NCBI GenBank assembly: GCA_943329075.2
Contig: CALQCM020000035.1
Location: 1-47,882, forward strand
Length of the DNA: 47,882 nucleotides
Origin: Chitinophaga pinensis
Lineage (GTDB): Bacteria > Pseudomonadota > Gammaproteobacteria > Burkholderiales > SG8-41
Reading direction: 5' to 3'
Shown here: one piece after another, positions 8,009 through 18,297 of the stretch
How the letters are laid out: the number at the start of each line of letters is the position of its first letter
Numbering within the stretch: the stretch's first letter is position 1
Made by a program: the position numbers and the translations under genes
The notes under the pieces: model-generated
Databases searched by the model: none
What the model was told of the DNA's origin: nothing
Seen by the model: only the letters and a program-made list of their open reading frames with translations

Positions 8009-10101
8009 ATCCGGCGCGCGAAATTCTTTTCAACATCGACCCGGTCAGCGCGGTCGCGATCTACATCCTGATGACGCTGCCGGTGGCGCTGCTTGCCTAT
8101 GGCCTGGCGCGGCGCGTGCGGCGCTGGCGCATGGGGGCGCCGGAAAACCGCTTCGAGCGCATGGGCGCGCGTCTCTGGTATCTGTTGCGCATGACGGTGT
8201 TGCACGGGCGCATCGTGCGCCAACGCAATCTCTACGGCGGCCTCATGCACGCCTGCCTGTTCGGCGGCTTTGTCACGCTGCTGGCGGGCACGACGATAGT
8301 GATGATCGAGGCGGACGTTGCGGTGCCGCTGTTCGGCTGGAGTTTTCTGCGCGGCGATTTTTATATCGGTTTCAAGTTGGCGCTGAATGCGGCGGGCCTG
8401 TTGTTGCTCGCTGGCATTGCAATGGCGCTCTATCGCCGGATCGTGATGAAACCAGCGACGCAGGAGTCGAGTCCGGACGATGTTCTGATCCTGGTCTGGC
8501 TCGCGGTATTGGTGGTGCAGGGTTACGTGCTGCAGGCGCTGCGGCTGTCACTCACGCATGATCCGTGGGCGGCGTGGTCGTTTGTGTCGTATCCGCTGGC
8601 ACTGGCCCTGCGCAGCATCGCGCCCGAGGTGTTGTCGCAGATGCACCAGTTCACCTGGTGGTCGCATGCACTGGTGGCGTTCGGCCTGATCGGTTACGCC
8701 GCCTACAGCAAGCTGGTGCATCCGTTTACCGCCATGGCCAACGTACTGCTGCGCCGGTTGAAGCCGCGCGGCGCGCTCGACGCGATTGAAAACCTCGACA
8801 CCGCCGAGGTGATCGGCGCGTCCAAACTCGAACATTTCAGTTGGGCGCAGCTGATGTCGGTGGATGCCTGCATGCATTGCGGGCGCTGCCTCGAATTCTG
8901 CCCGACCTTCAACACCGGCAAGGCGTTGCGGCCACGCGACCTGATTCTGTCGCTGGCGGGTTATCAGGCCGATCAGGGCGGTGTGTTCTCCGGCGTGCTG
9001 GGTGAGGGCGCCAATGCCGGGCGCTTCAAGAACGGCCGCGGCGCTGACCGCCAGTTGATCGGTGGCGTGGTGTCGAAACAGGAAATCTGGGACTGCACGA
9101 CCTGCGGCGCCTGCATGGAGCAATGCCCGGTGCACATCGAGCATGTGCCGATGATCGTCAGCCTGCGCCGCAATCTGGTGACCGAGCAGAACTCCTTCCC
9201 GCCCGAAGTGCAGCCGATTTTCAACAGCCTTGAGCGGCTCGGCAATCCGTATCAAAGCGTGCCGATGGAACGCGCGGCGTGGACGAAAAAAATGGCAACG
9301 CCGGTGGCGGAGATGAAGGACGTCGCCGCGAACGGCGAGACGGTGGATTACCTGTTCTTTGTCGGCTGTGTAGGCTCCTTCGTGTCGCGCAACCAGAAGA
9401 TTACCATCGCACTCGCGCGCATCCTGCAGGCGGCGGGCTTGAAGTTCGCCATCCTCGGTAAGGAGGAATCCTGCAACGGCGATCCGGCGCGGCGCCTTGG
9501 CCATGAATTTCTCGCGCAGCAGTTGGCGATGAAAACCATAGAACGCATGAACCACTACAACATCAAGAAGGTGGTGACATCGTGCGCGCATTGTTTTAAC
9601 GCAATCAAAAACGAATATCCCCAGCTGGGCGGCAATTACGAAGTGATCCACCACAGCCAGTTGATCGAAGAATTGATTGCGTCAAAGAAGATAAGTCTGG
9701 GCGAGGGTGCGGCACTGAAAAACGGCAAGGTCACCTATCACGACCCCTGTTATCTCGGTCGCTACAACCAGGTCTACGACGAACCGCGCGGCGTGCTCGG
9801 CAGGTTGAAGGGCGCCGAGGTCGTCGAGATGCCGCGCAACCGCGCGCAGTCGTTCTGTTGCGGTGGCGGTGGTGGGCAGGCCTTCATGAAAGAGCAGGGT
9901 GCGCAACGCATCAACGTCACGCGCGTGAAAGAGGCGATCGCCACCGGCGCGGAAGTCATTGCCACCTCGTGCGCATTTTGCATGGGTATGTTTGAGGACG
10001 GCGTCGGTGCCAGCGATGCAGCGAAGAAGCCGCGCGTACTGGATCTGGCCGAGTTGGTGGCTGAGGCGCTGCAGGAACCGGCCGACGTAAAGAGGAGCTA
10101 A
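8005..10101 (+). CDS. Fused membrane haem-b/4Fe-4S/CCG-domain electron transfer protein (HdrDE-like)
   Basis: 698-residue fusion. Residues 1-240 hold about five membrane helices with histidines placed as in NarI/HdrE cytochrome b subunits (M-H at 82, MHQFTWWSH at 213-221, H239). Two 4Fe-4S motifs follow: C289-C292-C295-C299 (CMHCGRCLEFCP) and C364-C367-C370-C374 (CTTCGACMEQCP). Two cysteine-rich domains of heterodisulfide-reductase HdrD type complete it: the first with C455, SCNGDPA and SCAHC, the second with DPCYLGRYN, FCCGGGG and SCAFC. Family knowledge points to electron exchange between a soluble flavoprotein and the quinone pool. The neighbouring TcuA-like enzyme is the obvious partner. 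This architecture differs from the shorter TcuB of Salmonella. Confidence 0.9.
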   Translation: MNPAREILFNIDPVSAVAIYILMTLPVALLAYGLARRVRRWRMGAPENRFERMGARLWYLLRMTVLHGRIVRQRNLYGGLMHACLFGGFVTLLAGTTIVMIEADVAVPLFGWSFLRGDFYIGFKLALNAAGLLLLAGIAMALYRRIVMKPATQESSPDDVLILVWLAVLVVQGYVLQALRLSLTHDPWAAWSFVSYPLALALRSIAPEVLSQMHQFTWWSHALVAFGLIGYAAYSKLVHPFTAMANVLLRRLKPRGALDAIENLDTAEVIGASKLEHFSWAQLMSVDACMHCGRCLEFCPTFNTGKALRPRDLILSLAGYQADQGGVFSGVLGEGANAGRFKNGRGADRQLIGGVVSKQEIWDCTTCGACMEQCPVHIEHVPMIVSLRRNLVTEQNSFPPEVQPIFNSLERLGNPYQSVPMERAAWTKKMATPVAEMKDVAANGETVDYLFFVGCVGSFVSRNQKITIALARILQAAGLKFAILGKEESCNGDPARRLGHEFLAQQLAMKTIERMNHYNIKKVVTSCAHCFNAIKNEYPQLGGNYEVIHHSQLIEELIASKKISLGEGAALKNGKVTYHDPCYLGRYNQVYDEPRGVLGRLKGAEVVEMPRNRAQSFCCGGGGGQAFMKEQGAQRINVTRVKEAIATGAEVIATSCAFCMGMFEDGVGASDAAKKPRVLDLAELVAEALQEPADVKRS

Positions 10102-10110
10102 AGTGAGATG

Positions 10111-10233
10111 CTTTGGTGGCGCAGGCGACCCGCCTGCGGGAAGCGCCGCGCTTCCATGGCTGCGAAAGCGACGTTCTTGTGACCTGATGCGCCGTATCGT
10201 GCTTCTCGCAGGCGGGTCGCCTGCGCCACAAAG
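10111..10233. repeat. 123-bp palindromic intergenic element
   Basis: Imperfect inverted repeat with about 33-base arms at 10111-10144 and 10201-10233. Each arm contains GCAGGCGACCCGCCTGCG or its complement, itself a near-palindrome. It lies between the HdrDE-like gene and the next mmgE in the same operon. Looks like a small non-coding repeat; as RNA it would form a strong hairpin that could attenuate downstream expression. Confidence 0.6.
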
Positions 10234-10266
10234 GCGCCGCGCAAAAAGAGTTGAATTGGAGAAAGC

Positions 10267-11634
10267 GTGAGTTTAAATAAGACTTCGACAATCGCACACA
10301 CCGCAAAACTCGCGGACATTGTTTGTGCGAAAGGTTATGACGCGCTCGACAGCGATGCCATTGCCGCCGTCAAACGCCTGATCCTCGACGGTGTTGCGGT
10401 GGCGGTCGCCGGCACCGCCGAAGATGCACCGAAAATTGTTGCCGCGCACACGCGCGAGGGCGGCGGCACGCCGCAAGCGACGGTGTGGGGCTTTGGTTAT
10501 AAAACAACCGCGTCTGCTGCGGCCTACGCGAACGCCGTGTCCATGCACGTGCTCGATTTCGAACCGATGTCGAGCCCGCCGACGCATGCGGTGTCGCCAG
10601 TGGTGCCGGTGGCGCTGGCACTGGCCGAGGCGCGCGGCGGCGACGGTCGCGCAGTGATCGCCGCCTGCGCCAAGGGTTTCGAGATCCAGGGCCGCATTCT
10701 CGCCGCGGCAAAACCGGCGCGCGGTGCGCTGCCGTTTCATTCGCCCGGCGTGATGGGGCCGATGGGTTCGGCGGTTGCCGCCGCGCATCTGCTTGAACTC
10801 GATGCGGCGCAGTTTGCCCACGCGCTCGGCATGGCGTCGTCGCGCTGCGCGGGGCTGCCGGCCAACTCCGGCTCGATGGTGAAGTGCACGCACTGCGGCA
10901 ACGCCGCGCAGGCCGGCCTCGAAGCCGGGCTGCTCGCCGCACGCGGTTTTACGGCGAACCCGGCCATTTTCGAAGCTAAACACGGCTACGTGCAGACCTT
11001 CTTTGCGGCGCATTTCGATTACGACGTGTTGTGCGAATTCGGCACACCGTGGCGCTGCGTTGAGCCGGGCATGGCGATCAAGTTTTATCCGTCGAAATAC
11101 CCGACACATTTCGCCATCACTGCCGCACTCGCGGCACGCAAAACAATCAAGGATGCGGCGCAGATCAAAAGCGTGCGCATCGTCTCGCCGGAAATTCTCG
11201 ATGCCAACCGCCCGCAGCCGCGTGTCGGTCTCGAAGGCAAGTTCAGCATCCAGTATGCGGCCGCCGCGGCGCTGCTCGACGGCGCGGTCGGCATCCAGAC
11301 CTTCAGCGATGAACGGCGTTTCGCCGCCGACATGGAAAAGCTGCTCGGCAAAATCGCACTTGAATTCGATGCGGCTATCCCGCCCGACACGCGCAACATG
11401 CATATGACGGTGGAAGTCACGCTGCAGGACGGCAGCGTGCACAAAGGCATTTGCAGAAAACCGCCGGGGACGTGGGGCGTGCCGGTCGACGTCGCGCAGC
11501 ACCGCGCAAAAATCCGCGATTGCCTCGGCGTGCGTTTCGATGAGACGAAAATGGCACGCGTGATCGATGGCTTCGAAAATCTCGAACGCCTCGATGCCGA
11601 ACAACTGAAGGGTTTGCTCGCGCTGTTGGCGTAA
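10267..11634 (+). CDS. MmgE/PrpD family protein
   Basis: 455 residues, GTG start at 10267 with GGAG 7 bases before it. Family segments: LILDGVAVAVAG, MHVLDFEPMSSPPTHAVSP (about residues 95-113), FHSPGVMGPMGSAVAAAHL, and CTHCGNAAQAGLEAGLLAARG (about 205-226). It is clearly paralogous to the gene at 14932-16299, which shares the LDFEPM-SPPTHAVSP and KCTHCGNAA signatures, and more distant from the other four family members here. Last gene of the 3381-11634 + strand run. Substrate unknown; expected chemistry is dehydration, hydration or decarboxylation of a tricarboxylate-like acid. Confidence 0.9.
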   Translation: MSLNKTSTIAHTAKLADIVCAKGYDALDSDAIAAVKRLILDGVAVAVAGTAEDAPKIVAAHTREGGGTPQATVWGFGYKTTASAAAYANAVSMHVLDFEPMSSPPTHAVSPVVPVALALAEARGGDGRAVIAACAKGFEIQGRILAAAKPARGALPFHSPGVMGPMGSAVAAAHLLELDAAQFAHALGMASSRCAGLPANSGSMVKCTHCGNAAQAGLEAGLLAARGFTANPAIFEAKHGYVQTFFAAHFDYDVLCEFGTPWRCVEPGMAIKFYPSKYPTHFAITAALAARKTIKDAAQIKSVRIVSPEILDANRPQPRVGLEGKFSIQYAAAAALLDGAVGIQTFSDERRFAADMEKLLGKIALEFDAAIPPDTRNMHMTVEVTLQDGSVHKGICRKPPGTWGVPVDVAQHRAKIRDCLGVRFDETKMARVIDGFENLERLDAEQLKGLLALLA

Positions 11635-11658
11635 GGTCCGGCGACGCCGGCGCGCTGG

Positions 11659-12981
11659 TCAGCGGCCCGGATTGCCCGGTAGTATGACTGCGCGATGCCT
11701 GAGCAGCAGGCGCTCGATTGCCGTCAAAAATTCGAACAAGGGTTGAAAATCACGGAACAGGGTGCCGTTGTCGGGGGCACCACTGGCCTGCGCGTTGTTC
11801 TTTCGCACCAGCGCAAAGATTTCGCCAAAACTCCGCCTGCCGTCGAGATGATCGAAGATCTGCGCGCCGTATTGGCCGGGGTCGATGTTGACCGCAATGC
11901 CGGTGTGCGTATGGTTGAGCACGAAGGGCGCCGAAGCATGACGCCGCACCAGTGCCGCGAGGTCGCTGCCGGTAACCGGTTCGTGGAAGAGGAAGGGCAC
12001 GTAGTCGGGGTCGCCGTAGGGCGCGCGTGTTGCCGGTGCGCGCATCGCATAAAACGTGTGGTGTATCAGATCGCCGCTCAGCAACTCGGCAATCGCATGC
12101 TGTTGCCGTGGCGGCAGCGTGTGCGTGAGTGTGCCGATGTCCGGTTGCGGCCGGCCGGTCATCAGTTCCGGCTGGTAGGCTGCGCGGCCGCGGCCGACAT
12201 CGGTCAGTTCGATGTGCAGGCCGTGGCTGTCACACAGCCAGGCGTAGACTTGTTCGATCGTGTAGGCGCGGTCCTGCGGATGCAGCAGCAGGTCGAAGAC
12301 GCCGGAATCGCCGAGGTTCTTGTGGTCGAGATACAAATCCGTTTCGGCGCGTTTGAACCAGTTGGATCGCGGCAGGTTGGCAAGCACGACGCGGGCGTTG
12401 GCGACTTTGCGCTGCGTGTCCGTTTCATTCTGGTTGAGCAGACGCAGCAGTGACTGCAACTGATAGACGCCGGTGCGGCCGTATTCACCGTAAACCATGA
12501 TGCCGAGCGCACCTTCCGCTTTCAGCACGGCAAGCAGTGCGCGCAGCCCGGCGTCCGGTTCGGCGAGGTGGTGCAGCACGCCGGCGCAATTGATGTAATC
12601 GAATTGGCCCACGTCGAGTGCGGGCAGGCCGAGCAGGGAATCGTGGATGAAGCGGATGTTGTGCAGTCCGCGTACTGCGGCGCGCTGGCGCGCGATGGCG
12701 ATGCTGGCGGTGCTCAGATCGAGATGGACGATTTCGGCGTTGGTGTCGCGCAGTTGCTCTGCCAACAACATCGTCGCGTCGCCGGTGCCGCCGCCGGCCA
12801 CCAGCACGCGAAAGCCGTCACGGAACGTCTGCTTTCCGGCAAAGCAGTAGTGATTGATCATCGGCAGCTCATCGAGCCAGGTCGTGATCAGGCGGTGCTT
12901 TTCATCCTCCGGTTCGCGCGGCGGATAGGGCAGGTCTTCATACTGCCGGCGGACTTGCGGGATGTGATCGGATAAGCTCAT
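11659..12981 (-). CDS. Class I SAM-dependent methyltransferase
   Basis: 440 residues from ATG 12981 (MSLSDHIPQVRRQYEDLPYP). SAM-binding motif I is VLVAGGGTGDATMLLAEQL (about residues 50-68), with D in HLDLSTASIAIAR as motif II and YINCAGVLHHL as a motif-IV-like segment. Residues about 260-440 are a C-terminal extension (HTFYAMRAP..., PGQYGAQIFDHLDGRRSFGEI) like regulatory domains of some bacterial methyltransferases. The open frame continues upstream to 13650, but that part is antisense to fbaB and is not real. Convergent with mmgE (ends 11634). Substrate not recognisable. Confidence 0.85.
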   Translation of the reverse strand: MSLSDHIPQVRRQYEDLPYPPREPEDEKHRLITTWLDELPMINHYCFAGKQTFRDGFRVLVAGGGTGDATMLLAEQLRDTNAEIVHLDLSTASIAIARQRAAVRGLHNIRFIHDSLLGLPALDVGQFDYINCAGVLHHLAEPDAGLRALLAVLKAEGALGIMVYGEYGRTGVYQLQSLLRLLNQNETDTQRKVANARVVLANLPRSNWFKRAETDLYLDHKNLGDSGVFDLLLHPQDRAYTIEQVYAWLCDSHGLHIELTDVGRGRAAYQPELMTGRPQPDIGTLTHTLPPRQQHAIAELLSGDLIHHTFYAMRAPATRAPYGDPDYVPFLFHEPVTGSDLAALVRRHASAPFVLNHTHTGIAVNIDPGQYGAQIFDHLDGRRSFGEIFALVRKNNAQASGAPDNGTLFRDFQPLFEFLTAIERLLLRHRAVILPGNPGR

Positions 12982-13118
12982 GGGTGTCGGCCAACTATGC
13001 GGTTGCGGACCTGAAAAGGCGCGGCGCGCGTGCACGCAGCATGCACGCCGGCTGCGGCGATTGTACGCAATTGTTGCGGTGCGCGTTCCAAATGCAGCGA
13101 CGGCGACCGGGGGCGGAC

Positions 13119-13160
13119 GTAGAACGGGCCGTTCGAGGAAAGCCGAACGGCCCGTTCTAC
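13119..13160. terminator. Perfect 17-bp hairpin downstream of fbaB
   Basis: Arms at 13119-13135 and 13144-13160 are exact reverse complements (GTAGAACGGGCCGTTCG) with an 8-base loop. It starts 22 bases after the fbaB stop. No T-tract follows on the - strand, so a terminator role is uncertain; it may be a dispersed repeat. The 200-base gap 12982-13181 holds nothing else I can support. Confidence 0.5.
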
Positions 13161-13181
13161 GCCGGTTTAAAGCAGGACGCG

Positions 13182-14243
13182 CTACGCGATGCCGATGTCC
13201 TTGGCGAGATAAACGTCCTGGATCGCGTTGAGCAGTTCGACGCCGTCCTTCATCGGTTTCTGGAAGGCCTTGCGCCCGGAGATCAGCCCCATGCCGCCGG
13301 CGCGTTTGTTGATGACCGCCGTGCGCACCGCGTCGAAGAGGTCGTTGGCACCCGAGGCGCCGCCGGAGTTGATGAGGCCGGCGCGCCCCATGTAGCAGTT
13401 GGCGACCTGATAACGCGTAAGGTCGATCGGATGATCGGTCGACAGCTCGGAATACATGCGCTTGTCGGTCTTGCCGTAGGGATTTTCCTTGCTGTCGAGC
13501 GAGAGGTAACCGCCGTTGTTTTCCGGCGCCTTCTGCTTGATGATGTCGGCCTGGATCGTCACGCCCAGATGGTTGGCCTGGCCCGTGAGGTCGGCCGAGA
13601 CGTGGTAATCCTTGTCGCTCTTGAATGCCGGGTTGCGCAGATAACACCACAGCACGGTGGCCATGCCCAGTTCGTGCGCAGCGGCGAAGGCCTGCGAGAC
13701 TTCAACGATCTGGCGCGCGGATTGGTCCGAGCCGAAATAAATGGTGGCCCCGACGGCCACCGCGCCCATGTCGCGCGCCTGGCGCATATTCGAGAACATG
13801 ATCTGGTCGAACTTGTTCGGATAGGTCAGGAACTCGTTGTGGTTGACCTTGAGCAGGAAGGGGATCTTGTGCGCGTACTTGCGCGACACGGCACCCAGCA
13901 CGCCGAGGGTGGATGCCACCGCGTTGCAGCCGCCTTCGATCGCCAGCTTGACGATGTTTTCCGGATCGAAATAAGCGGGGTTCTTGGCGAACGAGGCGCC
14001 GCCGCTGTGCTCGATGCCCTGGTCGACCGGCAGGATCGACAGGAAGCCGGTGCCGCCGAGACGACCATGACTGAACATCTGCTGCAGGCTGCGCAGCACC
14101 GGCGGCGTGCGGTCGCTGGGCGCGAACACGCGGTCGATGAAATCGGGGCCGGGCAGGTGCAGCGATTCCTTCGGAATGGTTTTGCAGACGTGGCCCAGGA
14201 GGTCGTCGGCTGTGGCGCCCAGAATTTTTTTGATGTCGGTCAT
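13182..14243 (-). CDS. fbaB: Class I fructose-bisphosphate aldolase (DhnA/FbaB type)
   Basis: 353 residues, very close in length and sequence to E. coli FbaB (350). It cleaves fructose-1,6-bisphosphate to glyceraldehyde-3-phosphate and dihydroxyacetone phosphate through a lysine Schiff base. Seen: [57 protein letters not shown], the Schiff-base segment [14 protein letters not shown], and [17 protein letters not shown] 14243 is preceded by AAGGAG (start of ATGTGAACTCCTT on the + strand). A broken phosphofructokinase lies upstream on the same strand, so this may once have been a small glycolytic/gluconeogenic unit. Confidence 0.96.
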   Translation of the reverse strand: MTDIKKILGATADDLLGHVCKTIPKESLHLPGPDFIDRVFAPSDRTPPVLRSLQQMFSHGRLGGTGFLSILPVDQGIEHSGGASFAKNPAYFDPENIVKLAIEGGCNAVASTLGVLGAVSRKYAHKIPFLLKVNHNEFLTYPNKFDQIMFSNMRQARDMGAVAVGATIYFGSDQSARQIVEVSQAFAAAHELGMATVLWCYLRNPAFKSDKDYHVSADLTGQANHLGVTIQADIIKQKAPENNGGYLSLDSKENPYGKTDKRMYSELSTDHPIDLTRYQVANCYMGRAGLINSGGASGANDLFDAVRTAVINKRAGGMGLISGRKAFQKPMKDGVELLNAIQDVYLAKDIGIA

Positions 14244-14364
14244 GTGAACTCCTTACTGATCGCGGATGGCGGGATGAATGAAGGTGGGGGCCTATTTTAT
14301 ACGCTTCGATGTAACAGGCGTTTGACAGTCATGTATCTGCGCCAGCGCAAAGATTGCGGCGGCC

Positions 14365-14800
14365 TCAGGCGAACGCACGCGGCTGGCCGGTCGCTTCGAT
14401 TGCCGACATACAGAGGTCGCCCTCCAGCGTGATGGGCACTTCCGGGATCAGCACGAGATCGGCCTCGGTCGAGGCGAGCGCCGCCTGGCAGGCGACGAAA
14501 CCGGAATGGCGGCCCATCAATTTCACGAACCCGATGCCGTCGCACGCCGCCATCGCCGCCGATCACGAAGCGGATGCCGATGCCCTTGGCTTTGAGGTTG
14601 TCGACCACCTCCGCGGGTTCCTGCGAGCCGCACGAAGTGCCGAGCACGGTGCCGCCCTCGTGATGAATGTGTGCCACCGCATCGGGCGCCAGCGTCAGCA
14701 GCGCATGACCGTGGCGTGCGATCAGCCCCTCGTGACCGTAGCGGAAACCACAGATGTGGCGCACGCCGTAGCCTGACCACAGTTCCAGCACGCTGCGCTG
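14365..14800 (-). pseudogene. Remnant of a 6-phosphofructokinase
   Basis: Two fragments in different frames match phosphofructokinase. The upstream one (about 14791-14546) reads YGVRHICGFRYGHEGL, then HIHHEGGTVLGTS and FVIGGDGG, i.e. the N-terminal nucleotide-binding part. The downstream one (14553-14365) reads [17 protein letters not shown] and [17 protein letters not shown]. The intervening catalytic segment normally found between GGDG and the GRHSGF motif (the region with P-K-T-I-D-N-D) is missing, as are the start region and the C-terminus. This is an internally deleted, frameshifted relic. Spurious ORFs run across it on both strands. The fragments' strong similarity implies fairly recent decay. 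Confidence 0.8.
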
Positions 14801-14931
14801 CCCGAAATGGCGCTTGGCCCTTGCGGACTTTTCAAGCACTGCTGCAGCCTCTGTGGTGTGAGGCGCGCCCCGTTGTGCTATAAATTCCCGACAGGAAAAA
14901 ATACGCCGACCGTTTGGGGAGAGTGCCCGGC

Positions 14932-16299
14932 ATGGGCCTGACAAGAAGTTTGTGCGAGATCATCGCGGCGACGCGTTACGAGTCGCTCGGTGACGAATGC
15001 GTGCTACGCGTCAAGCAGGCGATCCAGGACGGTGTTGCCGTGGCACTCGCCGGTTGCGGTGAAGAACCGGTGACGATCGCCGCCGCGCACGCCAAAAGCC
15101 TCGGCGGTGCACCGCAGGCGAGCCTGTGGGGTGCCGGCTACAAGGGCTCGGTGGTGCAGGCCGCGCAGATCAACGCGATGGCGACCCACGTGCTCGATTT
15201 CGAGCCGATGTGGAGCCCGCCGACACATGCGGTGTCGCCGACGGTGCCGGTGGCGTTTGCGCTGGCCGAATTCAAAGGTGCGAGCGGACGTGAAATCATC
15301 ACCGCGGTGGCCAAGGGCCTTGAGATCCAGGGCCGCCTGCAATATGCGGGCAACCAATACATTCCGGAGGACCTGAAATTTCATCCACCCGGTGTGGCCG
15401 GTGCGCTCGGCAGTGCGGTCGTCGCGGCGGAACTGCTCGGCCTCGACCTCAATCACCTGCAGCACGCGCTCGGCATGGCGGCCTCACGCGCCGGTTCGCT
15501 GCTTGCCAACGTCGGTTCGATGACGAAGTGCACGCACTGCGGCAACGCGGCGGCGGCGGGACTCGATTCGGCGCTGCTCGCAGCGCGCGGCTTCACGGCA
15601 AACCCCGATGTGCTCGAAGCGCACAAGGGATTGATTGCGACCTTCTTCCCCGACGGCTTCGATGAAGCGCGCCTGCTCGGCTGGGGCAAACCGTGGCGCG
15701 TGGTTGATCCGGGGCTGGCGATCAAATTGTTTCCGTCGCAGTTCGGCACGCATTTCTCGATCACGGCGGGGCTCGATATCCATCGTCAGCTCGGCGACGG
15801 CGCAAAGATCAAGGCGATGCGCATCGTCTCGCCGCTGATGAAATACACCGACCGGCCGCAACCGGCGACGGGGCTCGATGGCAAATTCAGCCTGCAGTAC
15901 ACCGGCGCGGCGGCCATCCTCGACGGCAAGGTCGGCATCGACACCTTCACCGACGCGCGGCGTTTCAGTGCCGACATGGTTGAACTGCTCGGCAAGATCA
16001 CGCTGACGCAGGATGCGTCCATCCCGGGGGACTTCCACCACATGCATGTCGCCACCGAGGCCGATCTCGAAGACGGTCGTACGCTAAAGGCGATCTGCAG
16101 CGGGCCGCAGGGTGCGTGGGGCGTGCCGCTCGATCCGGCCGCGCACCGCGAAAAACTGCTCGACTGTTTCAGTCGCGCGCTGCCGGCGCCGCAGGTCGTT
16201 ACACTGGTCGGCCTGTTCGAACGTCTTGAGTCGCTCGATGCCGCCGGCGTCGCGCAACTCGTTGCCCTGATCGCTACCGCACGTCCGGAGAAAAAATGA
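14932..16299 (+). CDS. MmgE/PrpD family protein
   Basis: 455 residues from ATG 14932, preceded by GGGGAGAG (14917-14924). Closely paralogous to 10267-11634: HVLDFEPMWSPPTHAVSP, FHPPGVAGALGSAVVAAEL, CTHCGNAAAAGLDSALLAARG. Its stop overlaps the start of the next Bug gene (ATGATGA, 16296-16299), so enzyme and binding protein are translationally coupled. This supports a shared substrate for the pair. Reaction not determined. Confidence 0.92.
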   Translation: MGLTRSLCEIIAATRYESLGDECVLRVKQAIQDGVAVALAGCGEEPVTIAAAHAKSLGGAPQASLWGAGYKGSVVQAAQINAMATHVLDFEPMWSPPTHAVSPTVPVAFALAEFKGASGREIITAVAKGLEIQGRLQYAGNQYIPEDLKFHPPGVAGALGSAVVAAELLGLDLNHLQHALGMAASRAGSLLANVGSMTKCTHCGNAAAAGLDSALLAARGFTANPDVLEAHKGLIATFFPDGFDEARLLGWGKPWRVVDPGLAIKLFPSQFGTHFSITAGLDIHRQLGDGAKIKAMRIVSPLMKYTDRPQPATGLDGKFSLQYTGAAAILDGKVGIDTFTDARRFSADMVELLGKITLTQDASIPGDFHHMHVATEADLEDGRTLKAICSGPQGAWGVPLDPAAHREKLLDCFSRALPAPQVVTLVGLFERLESLDAAGVAQLVALIATARPEKK

Positions 16300-17270
16300 T
16301 GAGCTATCGATTTGCCCTCTTTGTCGCAGCGTTGTTCGGGTTTGCGCTGCCTGCCGCGAACCTGTGCGCGCAGGAATATCCGTCAAAGCCCATTCGGATG
16401 ATAGTTCCGTTTGCGCCCGGCGGCGGCACCGACATTGTGGCGCGCGTGCTGGCGCAGAAAATGACCGAGCAATTCAAGCAGACCGTAATCGTCGACAATC
16501 GCGCCGGGGGTGGTGGCACCATCGGCGTCGAGACCGCGGTGCGCGCCACACCGGACGGCTACACGGTCATCATCATGTCGGGCAGTTATGCGACCAACGC
16601 GGCGATGTTCAAGACTTCGTTCGACCCGGCCAACGACATTCTGCCGATGGGTCTGATCGGCGACACCGCATTTATTCTGGTCATGCACCCGGGCGTGCCG
16701 TTGAAGAGCGTGTCTGAACTGGTGGCGCATTTGAAAGCGAAGCCCGGCTCGCTGAACTACGCCTCGTCGGGAACCGGCGGCATCGCGCATCTGTCGGGCG
16801 AACTGTTCGACCTGCTCGCCGGAACGAAAATGACGCACATCGCCTACAAGGGCACCGGCCCGGCGATGAATGACGTGCTCGGCGGCCAGGTGCAGATGAT
16901 TTTCGGCAGCGCGCCCTCGACAGTGCCGCTGGTCAAGGCCAACCGCCTGCGCGCGCTGGCGGTGACGACGATGAAACGCATGTCGTCGTTTCCGGAGCTG
17001 CCGACCATCGACGAAGCGGGTGTGAAAGGCTACGAAGTCGTGTTGTGGTACGGCGTGCTCGGCCCCAAGGCGCTGCCGAAACACATCGTCGAGCGCTGGA
17101 ACAGCGGCATTCGCAGGGCGACCAAGCTGCCCGATATGCGCGAACGTTTGATTGCGGAGGGTTTTGAGATCGACGACAGTCCGCCGGCCGTGTTCCAGGC
17201 CCTGCTCAAGCGCGACGTCGCGAAATGGCAGAAGGTGGTGAAGGACGCGAAGGTGCCGCCGATCCAGTAG
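16296..17270 (+). CDS. Bug/TctC-family substrate-binding protein
   Basis: 324-residue periplasmic binding protein. Signal peptide with MSYRFALFVAALFGFALPAA and cleavage near LCA-QEYPSKP. Typical VPFAPGGGTDIVARVLAQKM, IVDNRAGGGGTIG, LNYASSGTGGIAHLSGELF and HIAYKGTGPAMND. Start at ATG 16296 or 16299, inside the stop of the preceding mmgE. Last gene of a two-gene operon. Belongs to the broad Bug group rather than to the LWLLPF subgroup at 198-4340. Confidence 0.92.
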   Translation: MMSYRFALFVAALFGFALPAANLCAQEYPSKPIRMIVPFAPGGGTDIVARVLAQKMTEQFKQTVIVDNRAGGGGTIGVETAVRATPDGYTVIIMSGSYATNAAMFKTSFDPANDILPMGLIGDTAFILVMHPGVPLKSVSELVAHLKAKPGSLNYASSGTGGIAHLSGELFDLLAGTKMTHIAYKGTGPAMNDVLGGQVQMIFGSAPSTVPLVKANRLRALAVTTMKRMSSFPELPTIDEAGVKGYEVVLWYGVLGPKALPKHIVERWNSGIRRATKLPDMRERLIAEGFEIDDSPPAVFQALLKRDVAKWQKVVKDAKVPPIQ

Positions 17271-17317
17271 CAGGGGGGGCACATGCGTGCGGCGGGCGAT
17301 CACAGTAAAATGGTTCG

Positions 17318-18133
<816 letters not shown>

Positions 18134-18297
18134 TCCCTCCACTCCGGTAGCCGCGGCCCGCGCCTTCGACAGACGCGGTGCCGGGCATTTTGGCCGGAGC
18201 CTTTAGAAAGTCCGGGTTTCTGCCGTCAATAGACAGGTGAAATTCCGGCGCCGCGGGACGTTTCTCCGGCGTCGCACCAACCCGGGCGGGAGCAACC

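Noticed and set aside
11659..13650. A 663-residue protein including an extra N-terminal region
   Set aside because: The part upstream of 12981 is an alternative-frame translation of fbaB and the intergenic hairpin; the methyltransferase begins naturally at MSLSDHIP.
14354..14776. A + strand ORF across the phosphofructokinase remnant
   Set aside because: Antisense to recognisable PFK motifs and without similarity to any family.
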